From the NCBI RefSeq assembly GCF_024721175.1, contig NZ_CP099402.1:310001-374000 (forward strand): DNA of 64,000 nt, given 5' to 3'. Below the pieces are notes generated by a model that searched no databases, was not told where the DNA came from, and saw only the letters and a program-made list of their open reading frames with translations. A program made the translations under genes and the position numbers. The stretch's first letter is position 1, and each line of letters starts with the position of its first letter. Source of the DNA: Rhizobium sp. Pop5 (GTDB lineage: Bacteria; Pseudomonadota; Alphaproteobacteria; Rhizobiales; Rhizobiaceae). This document shows positions 10,586-20,223 of the stretch, one piece after another.

Positions 10586-10707
10586 AAAATATCCCCGCCC
10601 CAGGAATGGTCACGCCTGATCGCGCGACGATAGCCGCAACTGCTAAAAAAATGGTCAATAGTGTCGAGTTCGTTTAGAGCCGTTGGAGATGTGGTCGAGG
10701 GCCCATC

Positions 10708-10808
10708 CGGCTTCATCCTCGGCCTTGTGCCGACGATCTGCTCCATATCGACCGGGCGCAGATGCTCGGGGCACAAGCCCGAGCATGCCGAAGGAGAAGT
10801 CGGCAGGC
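10708..10808. repeat. RIME-like palindromic intergenic mosaic element
   Basis: Two palindromes of related design lie in the 272-nt gap between the MCP promoter side and the putA 3' end. One is TCGGC-CTTGT-GCCGA at 10719-10733. The other is ATGCTCGGG-GCACAAG-CCCGAGCAT at 10762-10786, with CTTGTGC in one and GCACAAG in the other. A short TGCCGA...TCGGCA repeat follows. This arrangement is what I recall of the rhizobial intergenic mosaic elements (RIME). The family name is from memory and the element occurs once in this window. The larger hairpin may also help end putA transcripts, although no T-run follows it. Confidence 0.6.
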
Positions 10809-10857
10809 AGTGCCCGTGGCCCGGAGGAACGCTGTCTGCGCCCTCGACCTGTCTCGT

Positions 10858-13800
10858 TCAGCCGATGGCCATGAGGCTCGCATTGCCGCCGGCGGCCGCC
10901 GTGTTGATCGATGTCGACACCTCCTCCAGCAGCCAGTTGAGGCAATAGGTCTCGAGGTCGCTCGCCAGTTCCTCGGCGGTCGCGGCCTGGACCAGCAGAA
11001 GCGGGCCGGGAAGCGCGGCGATCTTCCGGTTGACGGCAAGAACCCTGTCGCGATCCCCTTCGACGAGCGCACCCGAGAACGGCCCGTCCTTTTCCCAATC
11101 CGAGGTCCAGGAAACGCGGCCGGCGACAGCGGCAGGCAGGTTCGCCAGCGCCGACTTCGATATGGAGCCCGCGTCGATGACGACATGGTTGCCCGTGGAA
11201 AGGGCGGCGGCGATCTGCCGATAGAGCCCGCTTTCCGTCTGCGGCACGAGAAGAATGCGGCCGCGAGGGTGGAGCGCATAGAGATTGCGCTCGCCGACGG
11301 GGCCGGCGAGTTCGCGTTCGAGGCCGAGCGCCGAGCGGTTCGCATAGCCGCGGGCCGCTTCGCCCTCACCCGGCAGGCCCTTCTTGTCGAGCCAGATGAT
11401 ATAGTCGCGCAGGGCAAGGTCGGTATGAACGGAATCCTGCTGCGGCGGCACCGGGGCGCGTTGCACCAGTCGGCCGATATAGAGCGGACCGCCGGCCTTC
11501 GGGCCGGTTCCCGACAGGCCACGGCCACCGAAAGGCTGGACGCCGACGACCGCACCGATGATGTTGCGGTTGACGTAAAGATTGCCGGCCTTGATGCGGC
11601 TCGTCACATGCGCGATCGTTTCGTCGAGCCGGGTGTGAAGCCCGAATGTCAGGCCGTAACCCGAGGCGTTGATGTCATCGATGAGGCGGTCGAGACCGTT
11701 TCGCTTGAAGCGGACGACATGCAGCACCGGCCCGAAGACTTCCTTCGTCAGGTCGGACAGCGATTTGATCTCGATGATCGTCGGCGGAACGAAGGTTCCC
11801 GCCGCGGCACTTTCCGGCAGCGGCAGTTGCTCCACCTTGCGGCCGGCGCCGCGCATCGCTTCGATATGCTGGTCGATCTCCGCCTTCGCGCCGTCGTTGA
11901 TGACAGGGCCGACATCGATGCTGAGGCGATCCGTGCGGCCGATCGTCAGCTCACGGAAAGCGCCCTTCAGCATGGCAAGCGTCCTGTCGGCGACGTCGTC
12001 CTGCAGGCAGAGAACGCGCAGCGCCGAGCAGCGCTGGCCGGCGCTGTCGAAGGCCGAGGTCACGACGTCGGCCACGACCTGTTCGGCCAAGGCGGAGGAA
12101 TCGACGATCATGCCGTTCTGGCCGCCGGTTTCGGCAATCAGCGGGATCGGTTTGCCGGTCGCCGACAGGCGTTCGGCAAGCTGCGCCTGGATCATGCGGG
12201 CAACCTCAGTCGAGCCGGTAAACATGACGCCCGCGGTTTCCTGGGCTCCGACCATGCCGGCGCCGAGGCGGCCGCTGCCGGGCACGAACTGCAGCGCGCC
12301 GACCGGCACACCGGCCTCATGGAGGATCTTGACGCTCTCGGAGGCGATGATCGGCGTAACGCCGGCCGGTTTCGCCAGCACAGGATTGCCGGCCACGAGT
12401 GCCGCGGCAACCTGGCCGGTGAAGATCGCCAGCGGGAAATTCCACGGGCTGATGCAGACGATCGGGCCGAGCGGCAAATGCGACGGCCCGAGGGTCTTGC
12501 GGGCCTGATCGGCGTAATAACGTAGGAAGTCAACCGCCTCGCGCACTTCGCCGACCGCATTGGCCGCGGACTTGCCGGCTTCGCGCATGACGATGCCCAT
12601 CAGCACCTTGATGCGGGCCTGCATGATATCGGCCGCCCGATCGAGGCAGGCGGCGCGCTCTGCCGGCGGCACGGCGGCCCATTGCGGCGCATATTCGGCC
12701 GCCATCGCAACGACACGGGCAGCCTCCTCGACCTTGAGTTCAGTGACCGTGCCGACGACATCGCGGTGATCGGCGGGATTGAGGACGTCGCGCGTCACAC
12801 CGTCCGTCGAACCGTCGGCAAGAAGCGGAAGCGCATGCCACGGGGCTGAGGCCGTGGAGGCGAGCGCCTCTGCCAAGTTAGAAAGCGTGGTTTCGCTCGA
12901 GAGATCAAGGCCGCTCGAATTGGCGCGGGCGCTGCCGTAAAGGGCCTTGGGTGCCGCGATCTGCACATGCGGCGCGCCGACGACGGGCATGGCCCCGACG
13001 GTCTCGGCCGGATCGGCGATCAGCGCCTCGACCGAAACATTCGGATCGGAGATGCGGTGCACGAAGGAGGAATTGGCGCCGTTTTCGAGCAGGCGGCGGA
13101 CGAGATAGGCAAGCAGCGTCTCATGTGTTCCGACAGGTGCATAGATTCTGCAGGGCCGGTCGAGCTTCTCCTTGCCGACGACCTCGTCATAAAGCGGTTC
13201 GCCCATTCCATGCAGGCACTGGAATTCATATTTGCCGACGGCGAAATCGGGGCCTGCCAGATGATAGATCGTGGCGAGCGTCTGCGCATTGTGGGTGGCG
13301 AATTGCGGGAAGACGGCATCGGCGGCGGCCAGCAGCTTGCGAGCGCAAGCGATATAGGCAACGTCGGTATAGATCTTGCGGGTATAGACCGGATAGTCGT
13401 CGAGACCGTCGAGCTGGGCGCGCTTGATCTCGGCATCCCAATAGGCGCCCTTGACGAGGCGCACCATCATCCGGCGCCCGGAGCGGCGCGCGAGATCGAT
13501 GATGTAGTCGAGCACGAAGGGGCAGCGCTTGCCATAGGCCTGGACGACGAAGCCGAGCCCGTTCCAGCCGGCAATCTCGGGGGCAAAGCAGAGTTCTTCG
13601 AGGAGATCGAGCGAAAGCTCCAGCCGGTCGGCTTCCTCGGCATCGATGTTGAGGCCGATATCGTAGGACTTGGCGAGAGCGGCGAGCGCCTTGACCTTCG
13701 GCAGCAGTTCTCCCATCACCCGGCCGGCCTGCGACCTGACATAACGGGGGTGCAGGGCCGAAAGCTTGATCGAGATACCCGGGCCGTCATAGATGCCGCG

Positions 13801-14559
13801 CCCGTCCGCTGCTTTGCCGATGGCGTGGATCGCCTTTTCATAGTCCTTGAAATAACGCTCGGCGTCTGCGGCGGTCGTCGCCGCCTCGCCCAGCATGTCG
13901 TAGGAATAGCGGAAGCCCCGCGCTTCGAGCGGGCGGGCGCGTTTCAGCGCCTCCTCGATCGTTTCGCCGGTGACGAACTGCTCGCCCATCATGCGCATCG
14001 CCATATCGACGCCGCGGCGGATGACCGGCTCGCCGGCGCGCGCGATCAGCCGTGTCAGCGCCGCCGACAGGCTGCGGTCGTTGACTGTCGAAGTGAGTTT
14101 GCCAGTGACGACGAGGCCCCACGTGGCGGCGTTGACGAACATGGATTTGCCGCCGCCGATATGCGAGGTCCAGTTGCCCTCGGCGATCTTGTCGCGGATC
14201 AGCGCGTCACGGGTGTCCGTGTCTGGAATGCGCAACAGCGCTTCCGCAAGGCACATCAGCGCCACGCCTTCCTGGCTGGAAAGCGAATATTCCTGCACCA
14301 ACCCCTCGACACCGGTGCCCTTGTGCTTGGCGCGCAACGCCTCGATCAGGGTACGGGCGGTGCTGCGGATGTCGTAGCGCTTCGCCTCGGAAACGCGCGC
14401 GGCCGCAACGAGGGGCGGCAGGCATTCGGTCTCCGGGCGGCGATAGGCGGCCGTGATCGCCTGGCGAAGTTCCGATTGCGGGCGGATCGGCGGTGCAAAG
14501 GCCGAGAACGGCGCGCCGTTGGAATTGGATGGCGTGGTGTCGAGCGCTGCGTTCAGCAT
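10858..14559 (-). CDS. putA: Bifunctional proline dehydrogenase / P5C dehydrogenase PutA
   Basis: A 1233-residue trifold enzyme oxidising proline to glutamate: FAD-dependent proline dehydrogenase passing electrons to quinone, then NAD-dependent P5C dehydrogenase. After an N-terminal helical arm, residues about 180-500 form the PRODH barrel (SIKLSALHPRY, RMMVRLVKGAYWD, YAPVGTHETLLAYLVRRLLE). Residues about 570-1050 are the aldehyde dehydrogenase part, with catalytic Cys in DSAGQRCSALRVL and the SPWNFPLAIFTG cofactor motif. A C-terminal extension of about 180 residues follows. There is no ribbon-helix-helix DNA-binding N-terminus, so control should come from the divergent putR. The ATG at 14559 is used (AGGGA 8 nt upstream) rather than an upstream TTG. 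It could consume proline produced by the demethylation island at 24-50 kb. Confidence 0.97.
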   Translation of the reverse strand: MLNAALDTTPSNSNGAPFSAFAPPIRPQSELRQAITAAYRRPETECLPPLVAAARVSEAKRYDIRSTARTLIEALRAKHKGTGVEGLVQEYSLSSQEGVALMCLAEALLRIPDTDTRDALIRDKIAEGNWTSHIGGGKSMFVNAATWGLVVTGKLTSTVNDRSLSAALTRLIARAGEPVIRRGVDMAMRMMGEQFVTGETIEEALKRARPLEARGFRYSYDMLGEAATTAADAERYFKDYEKAIHAIGKAADGRGIYDGPGISIKLSALHPRYVRSQAGRVMGELLPKVKALAALAKSYDIGLNIDAEEADRLELSLDLLEELCFAPEIAGWNGLGFVVQAYGKRCPFVLDYIIDLARRSGRRMMVRLVKGAYWDAEIKRAQLDGLDDYPVYTRKIYTDVAYIACARKLLAAADAVFPQFATHNAQTLATIYHLAGPDFAVGKYEFQCLHGMGEPLYDEVVGKEKLDRPCRIYAPVGTHETLLAYLVRRLLENGANSSFVHRISDPNVSVEALIADPAETVGAMPVVGAPHVQIAAPKALYGSARANSSGLDLSSETTLSNLAEALASTASAPWHALPLLADGSTDGVTRDVLNPADHRDVVGTVTELKVEEAARVVAMAAEYAPQWAAVPPAERAACLDRAADIMQARIKVLMGIVMREAGKSAANAVGEVREAVDFLRYYADQARKTLGPSHLPLGPIVCISPWNFPLAIFTGQVAAALVAGNPVLAKPAGVTPIIASESVKILHEAGVPVGALQFVPGSGRLGAGMVGAQETAGVMFTGSTEVARMIQAQLAERLSATGKPIPLIAETGGQNGMIVDSSALAEQVVADVVTSAFDSAGQRCSALRVLCLQDDVADRTLAMLKGAFRELTIGRTDRLSIDVGPVINDGAKAEIDQHIEAMRGAGRKVEQLPLPESAAAGTFVPPTIIEIKSLSDLTKEVFGPVLHVVRFKRNGLDRLIDDINASGYGLTFGLHTRLDETIAHVTSRIKAGNLYVNRNIIGAVVGVQPFGGRGLSGTGPKAGGPLYIGRLVQRAPVPPQQDSVHTDLALRDYIIWLDKKGLPGEGEAARGYANRSALGLERELAGPVGERNLYALHPRGRILLVPQTESGLYRQIAAALSTGNHVVIDAGSISKSALANLPAAVAGRVSWTSDWEKDGPFSGALVEGDRDRVLAVNRKIAALPGPLLLVQAATAEELASDLETYCLNWLLEEVSTSINTAAAGGNASLMAIG

Positions 14560-14586
14560 GGAGGTCCCTATCAATCGATCTCTGGT

Positions 14587-14790
14587 TTAACGGATGAATG
14601 AGACGCCGGGTTCATCGTTCCAGCTAGCATCATCCGTGACGGCTGGGCCGGAATATTCCGTCTCGCGAAGCGGGCGCGCCGGCTTGTCGCGTTTGACGGT
14701 CAGCGCTGCCGCCACGGCCCTGATCGCTACCGGCCGGTAGTGGGCGATGAGGTCCGGCTTCTCGTCGTCATCCTGTTTTTCCCTGCCCAT
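14587..14790 (-). CDS. Small basic hypothetical protein between putA and putR
   Basis: A 67-residue frame (MGREKQDDDEKPDLIAHYRP) followed by VAIRAVAAALTVKRDKPARP and a polar tail. It reads toward putA and would share its promoter side, ending 27 nt before the putA start. A GGGGT sequence lies about 9 nt upstream. No domain is recognised. Its position could make it a leader gene of the putA transcript. The coding status is uncertain because no independent evidence supports it. Confidence 0.4.
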   Translation of the reverse strand: MGREKQDDDEKPDLIAHYRPVAIRAVAAALTVKRDKPARPLRETEYSGPAVTDDASWNDEPGVSFIR

Positions 14791-14963
14791 GCATGACCCC
14801 ATTTTGCGTGTGGCGCCGATGCGATCCTGACGATGCGTCAAGCGCCTGCGCCCTCCATCCCATTGTCGACGCATAAGGTATCACAGATCGCGGACCGCGA
14901 TCTCACTTGATTTTCACCATTTTCAACCTGTATGAACTTATTAAATTGCATTCGAGAGTTAAA

Positions 14964-15458
14964 ATGGCCAACGAACCGGACATCTTTAGTGAATTGGACC
15001 AGTTCGACAGAAAGATCCTCGCGGCGCTCGCCGAGGATGGCAGGCTGTCGATCACCGATCTGGCCGCGCGCGTCGGGCTCTCGAAGACGCCCTGTCAGCT
15101 TCGCTTCAAGCGGCTGATCAGCGAAGGCTATATCGAAGGCTTCAGGGCCGTCCTCAATCCGGCGAAAATGCAGCTCGACCACATCGCTTTCGTCGAGGTG
15201 AAGCTCTCCGACACCCGCGAGGATGCGCTGAGAAGCTTCAACGAGGCCATCAAGAAGATCAGGGAGGTCGAAGAATGCCACATGATCGCCGGCAGGTTCG
15301 ACTATCTCCTGAAAATCCGCACCCGCGACATCGGCCGCTACCGCCGCGTGCTGGGCGAACGCATCTCCACACTGCCCCACGTTGCCAACACCTCGACGAA
15401 CGTCGCGATGGAGACGATCAAGGAAGGCTGGGACAAGTTCGGTTCAAGTCTTTCGTGA
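14964..15458 (+). CDS. putR: Lrp/AsnC-family regulator PutR
   Basis: A 164-residue protein. The N-terminal winged helix (LDQFDRKILAALAEDGRLSI, VGLSKTPCQLRFKRLISEGY) is the Lrp/AsnC DNA-binding domain. The C-terminal part (HIAFVEVKLSDTRED, EECHMIAGRFDYLLKIRTRD) is the RAM ligand-binding domain. It is divergent from putA across a small gene. In Agrobacterium and Rhodobacter the equivalently placed PutR activates putA in response to proline, so the same role is inferred here. The frame extends upstream to 14907, but MANEPDIFSELDQ is the usual Lrp start. Confidence 0.93.
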   Translation: MANEPDIFSELDQFDRKILAALAEDGRLSITDLAARVGLSKTPCQLRFKRLISEGYIEGFRAVLNPAKMQLDHIAFVEVKLSDTREDALRSFNEAIKKIREVEECHMIAGRFDYLLKIRTRDIGRYRRVLGERISTLPHVANTSTNVAMETIKEGWDKFGSSLS

Positions 15459-15469
15459 TGTGATGCAGT

Positions 15470-15850
15470 TCAGCCGCCTCTCGCCTTCCGGCCGCGTGCG
15501 CTCGGCTTCACCGGCACGCTTTTGCCATACTCGTTCCACCATGCCGTCAAAGCTTCCATCGTGGGGCCGAGGCCCCGCGCTTTTTGCGTGATCTCATATT
15601 CGACGCGCGGAGGAACCTCCGCAAAGATGGTGCGGGATACCAGACCGTCCGCTTCGAGTTCGCGAAGTTGCGCCGTCAGCATGTGTTGGGTGATGCCGGG
15701 AATAGCCTTTCTCAATTCGCCGAACCGATAGATCCGCTGATTGAGCAGCCACATGATTTCCAGCTTCCATTTGCCGGAAAGCAGCGCGAAGGCCCGCCGC
15801 ATCTCTTCATGCATATTGACTTCTTCTTCGGCCATAGTCTGCTTTTCCAT
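15470..15850 (-). CDS. HxlR-family winged-helix regulator
   Basis: A 126-residue protein with the HxlR pattern FALLSGKWKLEIMWLLNQRI, RFGELRKAIPGITQHMLTAQ and LRELEADGLVSRTIFAEVPP, then RVEYEITQKARGL. Members often sense quinones, aldehydes or redox stress, and usually have few or no Cys; none are seen here. Starts at 15850 or 15835 (MAEEEVN) are both possible; only the second has a weak GGAAAAG. It is divergent from the DoxX/SDR pair, with a perfect inverted repeat between them (15858-15879), so it probably represses both units. Confidence 0.9.
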   Translation of the reverse strand: MEKQTMAEEEVNMHEEMRRAFALLSGKWKLEIMWLLNQRIYRFGELRKAIPGITQHMLTAQLRELEADGLVSRTIFAEVPPRVEYEITQKARGLGPTMEALTAWWNEYGKSVPVKPSARGRKARGG

Positions 15851-15857
15851 ACTAACA

Positions 15858-15879
15858 GCAAGTAAATCATCCTACTTGC
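15858..15879. promoter_or_regulatory. Inverted repeat, likely HxlR operator
   Basis: GCAAGTA - 8 nt - TACTTGC, a perfect 7-bp dyad 8 nt upstream of the HxlR start and 125 nt upstream of the DoxX gene. TACT/AGTA-type arms are usual in sites bound by this regulator family. Confidence 0.6.
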
Positions 15880-16003
15880 AAATATAGATATTAGACGACA
15901 TTTCTCTGCATGCACAGGGAAGCGCGGGAAAAGCGCCCCTCGAAACAAACGACAGACTCGACGAGAGGAATGTTGCTGCGTGGGCAGCGACAGGGATGAA
16001 CTC

Positions 16004-16396
16004 ATGCCTGAATATTATGTGTACTGGATCAGCACGGCACTTCTGTCCGCGCTCTATCTCGCCTCGGCCACCATCTATGTCACCAAGCGAGACTGGGTTC
16101 GTCAGGTTCTGGCGGAACTCGGATACAAGGCTTCCTATCTCATTCCATTCATGATCGTCATCAAGGTTCTCGGCCCGGTCGCGATCCTTTCACGCGTCAG
16201 CATGCCGCTCAGCGATCTCGCCTATGCCGGCATCTTCTTCCACCTGCTGCTCTCGGGCCTCGCACATATCGGCGTTCGCAAACCCGCCGGCGCCCTGCCC
16301 GCGGCGATCGGCCTGGCGCTGCTCGTCACCTCGTTCATGACGCAGAACGACGCCCGCATGGTCCCCTCCCCCTACGTTCAAGCCGCCATGCGCTGA
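16004..16396 (+). CDS. DoxX-like integral membrane protein
   Basis: A 130-residue protein with four predicted membrane helices (ISTALLSALYLASATIYVT, SYLIPFMIVIKVLGPVAILS, DLAYAGIFFHLLLSGLAHIG, ALPAAIGLALLVTSFM). This is the DoxX_2-type layout seen beside HxlR regulators and short-chain reductases. The ATG of MPEYYVYW is chosen; AGGGA is 9 nt upstream. The frame is open to 15980 without a better site. DoxX proteins are linked to thiol/redox and electrophile resistance, but the biochemical role is not defined. It is cotranscribed with the SDR gene 34 nt downstream. Confidence 0.85.
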   Translation: MPEYYVYWISTALLSALYLASATIYVTKRDWVRQVLAELGYKASYLIPFMIVIKVLGPVAILSRVSMPLSDLAYAGIFFHLLLSGLAHIGVRKPAGALPAAIGLALLVTSFMTQNDARMVPSPYVQAAMR

Positions 16397-16430
16397 CGTC
16401 CGATAACCTAACCCAACCAAGGAGATAGAA

Positions 16431-17177
16431 ATGGGTCGACTCAATGGAAAAATTGCCATCGTCACCGGCGCAAGCCGCGGCATTGGCCGCGCCACTGCAA
16501 AGCTCTTTGCCGCCGAAGGCGCGAAGGTCGCAATTCTCTCGCGCACATCAGAAGGCGTCGAACGTGTCGTCGCAGAGATCGTCGAAGCGGGCGGCGCAGC
16601 ACTCGGTGTCATCTGCGACGTCGGAGAGACCGACCGGATCACGGCCGCGGTGGACCAGGTTGTGGCCGCATATGGCCGCATCGACATTCTCGTGAATAAT
16701 GCTTTCGATGGTTCCGCGGTCTCGTCTTCGGTTATCGACCTCTCGGTCGAGCAGCTGCAACGGAACTTCGACACCGGGCCGATCGCCTATTTGAGCTTCA
16801 TGCAGGCTTGCTATCCTCATCTAAGGGAAAGCGGAGAAGGCCGGATCATCAACTTCGGCTCGATGGCGGCCACCAGCGGACTGGCCGGTTATGGCCCTTA
16901 CAACATGGCCAAGGAAGCCGTGCGCGCGCTGACCCGCACGGCGGCACGCGAATGGGGCGCCGACAAGATCACCGTGAACAACGTCCTGCCGATCGCCGAT
17001 ACCTGGGGCGCTGCCGAAAAGGAGGTTCCTCCGCCCGCGAATGCACTCGCTCGTTTCGGCTCGCCGGAAGAGGACATTGCGCCGGTGGTGCTGTTCCTTG
17101 CCAGCAAGGATTCGCAGTTCATCACCGGCTACAGCCTTACTCCCGACGGCGGCGCCATCATCGACAGCGCTCGGTAG
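16431..17177 (+). CDS. Short-chain dehydrogenase/reductase
   Basis: A 248-residue classical SDR. The cofactor motif VTGASRGIGRATAKLF, the NNA motif (ILVNNAFDG) and the catalytic YGPYNMAKEAV (YxxxK) are all intact. NADP(H) preference is suggested by the basic residues after the glycine motif (SRTSEGVERV). AAGGAG precedes the ATG. It is the second gene after the DoxX-like protein, probably controlled by the divergent HxlR regulator, and a likely reductase for small carbonyls or quinones. Its substrate cannot be read from the sequence. Confidence 0.92.
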   Translation: MGRLNGKIAIVTGASRGIGRATAKLFAAEGAKVAILSRTSEGVERVVAEIVEAGGAALGVICDVGETDRITAAVDQVVAAYGRIDILVNNAFDGSAVSSSVIDLSVEQLQRNFDTGPIAYLSFMQACYPHLRESGEGRIINFGSMAATSGLAGYGPYNMAKEAVRALTRTAAREWGADKITVNNVLPIADTWGAAEKEVPPPANALARFGSPEEDIAPVVLFLASKDSQFITGYSLTPDGGAIIDSAR

Positions 17178-17189
17178 CAGTCGGCGAAG

Positions 17190-17214
17190 GAGGGCGCAGC
17201 GTATTGCGCCCCTC
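17190..17214. terminator. Bidirectional hairpin between convergent genes
   Basis: GGGCGCA - GCGTAT - TGCGCCC forms a 7-bp GC-rich stem between the SDR stop and the converging LysR stop. No T-run follows on either strand, so strength as a terminator is doubtful. Confidence 0.4.
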
Positions 17215-17218
17215 AGGA

Positions 17219-18115
17219 CTATCGATGCCGATAGCGGAAGGCTTCGACGAAGGCGGAGAAGGCAGGAGATGGATGGCGCCGGCTCGGGTAATAGAGATGA
17301 TACCCTTGGAACGTCGGCGCCCAGTCTGCGAGCACTTCCTGCAGTTGACCGCTGTCGAAATATTGCCGAACGAGATCCCGCGGCACATAGGATAGACCCG
17401 CACCATCGAGAGCGGCATTGATCGCCGGTCCGATGTTGCTCATCACCAGTTGGCCCTCCACGCGAACGCTGAACTCGCGACCGTCCTTTTCGAATTCCCA
17501 GGCGTAGAGCGCCCCTGAACTGGGAAGCCGCAGGTTGACGCAATTGTGGTCCGTCAGGTCGTGCGGGGTCGATGGCGTGATGCGGCCCGTAAAATATCCC
17601 GGCGATCCCACGACGGCATAGGAGACGTCGGGACCAATGCGAACGGCCACCATGTCGCGCGCGATCGCTTCGCCGAGCCGTACGCCGGCATCGAACTGGC
17701 GTTCGACGATATTGGTGAAACCGTTGTCGATGATAAGTTCCACGGTGATATCCGGATAATCACGCAGAAATGCCGGCAGCCTTGGACGGAACACCAGGTC
17801 CACGGCATCGTCGGGACACACGACCCGGATATGGCCCGAGGGTTTGTCGCGCAGTGCGCTGATGGCGCTGACCTCGGCTGCGATGCCTTCGAAATGAGGT
17901 TGAATGCTTTCCACGAGGCGCGCGCCGGCTGCCGTCGGCGCCACATCACGCGTCGTGCGGGAAAGAAGGCGGACGCCGAGCCGTGCTTCGAGCGCGCTGA
18001 TCGTGTGGCTGAGCGCCGAGCGCGTGACGCCAAGTTTCGATGCGGCGCGCGTAAAACTCCGCTCGCGAGCCACCTCCAGAAACGCACGCATTTCGGTGAA
18101 CTCGTCCCGCCGCAT
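17219..18115 (-). CDS. LysR-family transcriptional regulator
   Basis: A 298-residue protein with the LysR helix-turn-helix FTRAASKLGVTRSALSHTIS and a type-2 periplasmic-binding effector domain (HIRVVCPDDAVDLVF, AVVGSPGYFTGR, INAALDGAGLSYVPRDLVRQ). AAGGAG is 8 nt before the ATG. It is divergent from the MFS exporter, 94 nt away, which points to control of the MFS-SDR pair. The family resembles regulators next to AdhE/MFS exporters of the CrgA/PecT type. The effector is unknown. Confidence 0.92.
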   Translation of the reverse strand: MRRDEFTEMRAFLEVARERSFTRAASKLGVTRSALSHTISALEARLGVRLLSRTTRDVAPTAAGARLVESIQPHFEGIAAEVSAISALRDKPSGHIRVVCPDDAVDLVFRPRLPAFLRDYPDITVELIIDNGFTNIVERQFDAGVRLGEAIARDMVAVRIGPDVSYAVVGSPGYFTGRITPSTPHDLTDHNCVNLRLPSSGALYAWEFEKDGREFSVRVEGQLVMSNIGPAINAALDGAGLSYVPRDLVRQYFDSGQLQEVLADWAPTFQGYHLYYPSRRHPSPAFSAFVEAFRYRHR

Positions 18116-18209
18116 TGTTGAATCTCCTTCATCACGGCATTCAGATTATAGCTTCTAGTCGTGCAAAACCAGTCCAGCTATCTCTCTTGCAACGGACAGG
18201 AGACCATGC

Positions 18210-19397
18210 ATGAGCATCGAGCTGACATTGAATGAGACCGCGCTCAGAGAAGGCGCGGCGACGCGGTGGAGTGCGGTGACCTGTCTCTCACTTCTGACTT
18301 TCCTTCTGGTCGGGCTGGAATTTCTCCCGGTGAGCCTTCTGACCCCGATCGCCGGGGATCTTTCGGTATCGGAGGGGCAGGCCGGACTGGCGATCACCGT
18401 GTCCGGTGCCTTCGCGGTTGCCACCAGCCTTTTCGGCAATGCAATCCTGACGGAGATCGACCGGAAGACCATCGTCTTCCTCTATACGGCGGTCCTGGCT
18501 GCTTCGAGCCTGGCGGTTGCGCTGGCACCCGACTTCCCAGTCTTTCTCATTGGACGATCCCTGGTCGGCGTTTCGATCGGCGGCTTCTGGTCGCTATCGA
18601 CAGCTATACTGGCACGCCTGGCTTCGAGCCGTGACCTGCCCAAGGCCATAGCCCTGCTTCAGGGCGGCACCGCATTCGCGCTCGTCCTTGCTGCGCCGCT
18701 CGGCAGTTTTCTCGGCGGGTTGATCGGATGGCGCGCCACTTTCCTGATCACTGTGCCGATCGGAATTGCGGGGCTCGCGTGGCAACTGGTCGTCCTGCCG
18801 AGCATGCCCGCAACGGCCACTGTCTCGGTCGCCAGAATATTCGGTTTGCTGCGCAATCGCAGATTCGCGATCGGAATGGCGGCGACCGGTCTCGCCTTCA
18901 TCGGCCAGAACGCGTTGTCTATCTACCTTCGCCCATTCCTCGAAGGCGTCACGGGACTGGAATTGAATAATCTGTCCATGGTGCTTCTCGGCCTTGGCGT
19001 CGGCGGTGTCGCCGGAACCTCCGTCATCGGCTTCGTCGCCCGCCGTCACCTCCTCCTCGTTCTTGTCGGATTGCCGGCTGCTCTTGCGATCCTTGCCCTG
19101 TTGCTGATCGCTCTCGGGCCGTTCGCGGCGGCAACCGCCTCTCTGCTCGTCATGTGGGGATTCTTCTCGACCCCGATTCCCGTCGCCTGGAACACCTGGA
19201 TGGCAGCCATCGTCCCAGGCGAGCTGGAAGCTGCAGGGGGACTGCAAGTGGCGCTGATCCAGTTCGCCATTGCAGGCGGCGCTTTTGCCGGCGGCATGCT
19301 GTTCGACACTGCGGGATGGTGGAGCACCTTCCTGCTGGCCGCCTGCCTTCTCGCAGGTTCGGCTGTTCTCGCCGCCCTGGCGGGCCGCCGTGCCTGA
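18210..19397 (+). CDS. MFS transporter (12-helix, drug/arabinose-efflux type)
   Basis: A 395-residue protein with 12 hydrophobic helices and the DHA1-type signatures: a GR-rich loop ([20 protein letters not shown]), an antiporter motif C-like stretch ([20 protein letters not shown]) and symmetrical halves. It resembles proton-driven exporters of drugs or sugars such as the YdhP/AraJ group. AGGAG precedes the ATG. It is divergent from the LysR regulator, and the downstream SDR gene starts 31 nt after its stop, so the two probably form an operon. The transported compound is unknown. Confidence 0.9.
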   Translation: MSIELTLNETALREGAATRWSAVTCLSLLTFLLVGLEFLPVSLLTPIAGDLSVSEGQAGLAITVSGAFAVATSLFGNAILTEIDRKTIVFLYTAVLAASSLAVALAPDFPVFLIGRSLVGVSIGGFWSLSTAILARLASSRDLPKAIALLQGGTAFALVLAAPLGSFLGGLIGWRATFLITVPIGIAGLAWQLVVLPSMPATATVSVARIFGLLRNRRFAIGMAATGLAFIGQNALSIYLRPFLEGVTGLELNNLSMVLLGLGVGGVAGTSVIGFVARRHLLLVLVGLPAALAILALLLIALGPFAAATASLLVMWGFFSTPIPVAWNTWMAAIVPGELEAAGGLQVALIQFAIAGGAFAGGMLFDTAGWWSTFLLAACLLAGSAVLAALAGRRA

Positions 19398-19428
19398 ACC
19401 TTCCGAAACCTCAAAACAGGAGATCGTC

Positions 19429-20175
19429 ATGTCTCAAGGAATCGAAAACAAAGTCGTCGTCATCACCGGCGCAAGCAGCGGGCTTGGCGAAGCCACGGCG
19501 CGTCACCTCGCCGAGCGCGGCGCCTCGGTCGTCCTCGGCGCGCGCAGAGCCGACCGCATCGCTCTGCTGGCCGAGGAACTGATAGCCAAGGGCTACAAGG
19601 CCAAGGCAGTCCAGACCGACGTCACGGAGCAACGTCAGGTCAAGAACCTCGTCGACACGGCCGTCAACTCGTTCGGTCGTATCGACGTGATGCTGAACAA
19701 TGCCGGCCTGATGCCGCTTGCGCCGCTCGAACGGCTCAAAGTCGACGAGTGGGATCGCATGATCGACGTGAACATCAAGGGCGTGCTCTACGGGATCGCG
19801 GCAGCGCTCCCCCACATGAAGGCACAGAAATCCGGACACATCATCAACGTGTCCTCCGTCTACGGCCACGTGGTCGATCCGGGTGCCGCCGTTTATTGCG
19901 CGACGAAATTCGCCGTGCGCGCGCTTTCGGAAGGGCTGCGGAAGGAAGTGAAGCCTTACAACATCCGCACCACGATCATTTCACCTGGCGCGGTCAGCAC
20001 CGAACTCCTCGAGCACATCAGCGAAAAGGACATCCAGGCGGGCACGAAGGAATTCGTCAGCAAGATCGCCGTCAGCGCTGACACATTCGCCCGGACGGTC
20101 GCCTTCGCGATCAACGAGCCTGATGACATCGACATCAACGAAATCCTGTTCCGGCCCACGGCCCAACCCGTCTAA
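19429..20175 (+). CDS. Short-chain dehydrogenase/reductase
   Basis: A 248-residue classical [21 protein letters not shown] cofactor motif, MLNNAGLM, catalytic [14 protein letters not shown] (YxxxK) and the NVSSVYGH active-site Ser strand. AGGAG lies upstream of the ATG in the 31-nt gap after the MFS gene. Basic residues after the glycine motif (GARRADR) favour NADP(H). It resembles the YdfG-like oxidoreductases encoded next to MFS efflux genes. The substrate is unknown. It is likely controlled by the LysR regulator at the head of the unit. Confidence 0.92.
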   Translation: MSQGIENKVVVITGASSGLGEATARHLAERGASVVLGARRADRIALLAEELIAKGYKAKAVQTDVTEQRQVKNLVDTAVNSFGRIDVMLNNAGLMPLAPLERLKVDEWDRMIDVNIKGVLYGIAAALPHMKAQKSGHIINVSSVYGHVVDPGAAVYCATKFAVRALSEGLRKEVKPYNIRTTIISPGAVSTELLEHISEKDIQAGTKEFVSKIAVSADTFARTVAFAINEPDDIDINEILFRPTAQPV

Positions 20176-20223
20176 TGCAAGCGGGCACGCGCCCCGCAGA
20201 TCGGTCGCCAGCGGACGTGCGGC

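Noticed and set aside
10762..12525. Very long antisense open frame opposite putA
   Set aside because: High-GC coding DNA commonly leaves long open antisense frames; the minus strand encodes a complete PutA with conserved motifs and the antisense product is Arg/Asp-rich with no domain.
12967..14601. Second long antisense open frame opposite the 5' half of putA
   Set aside because: Same reason: composition and the intact PRODH barrel on the other strand.
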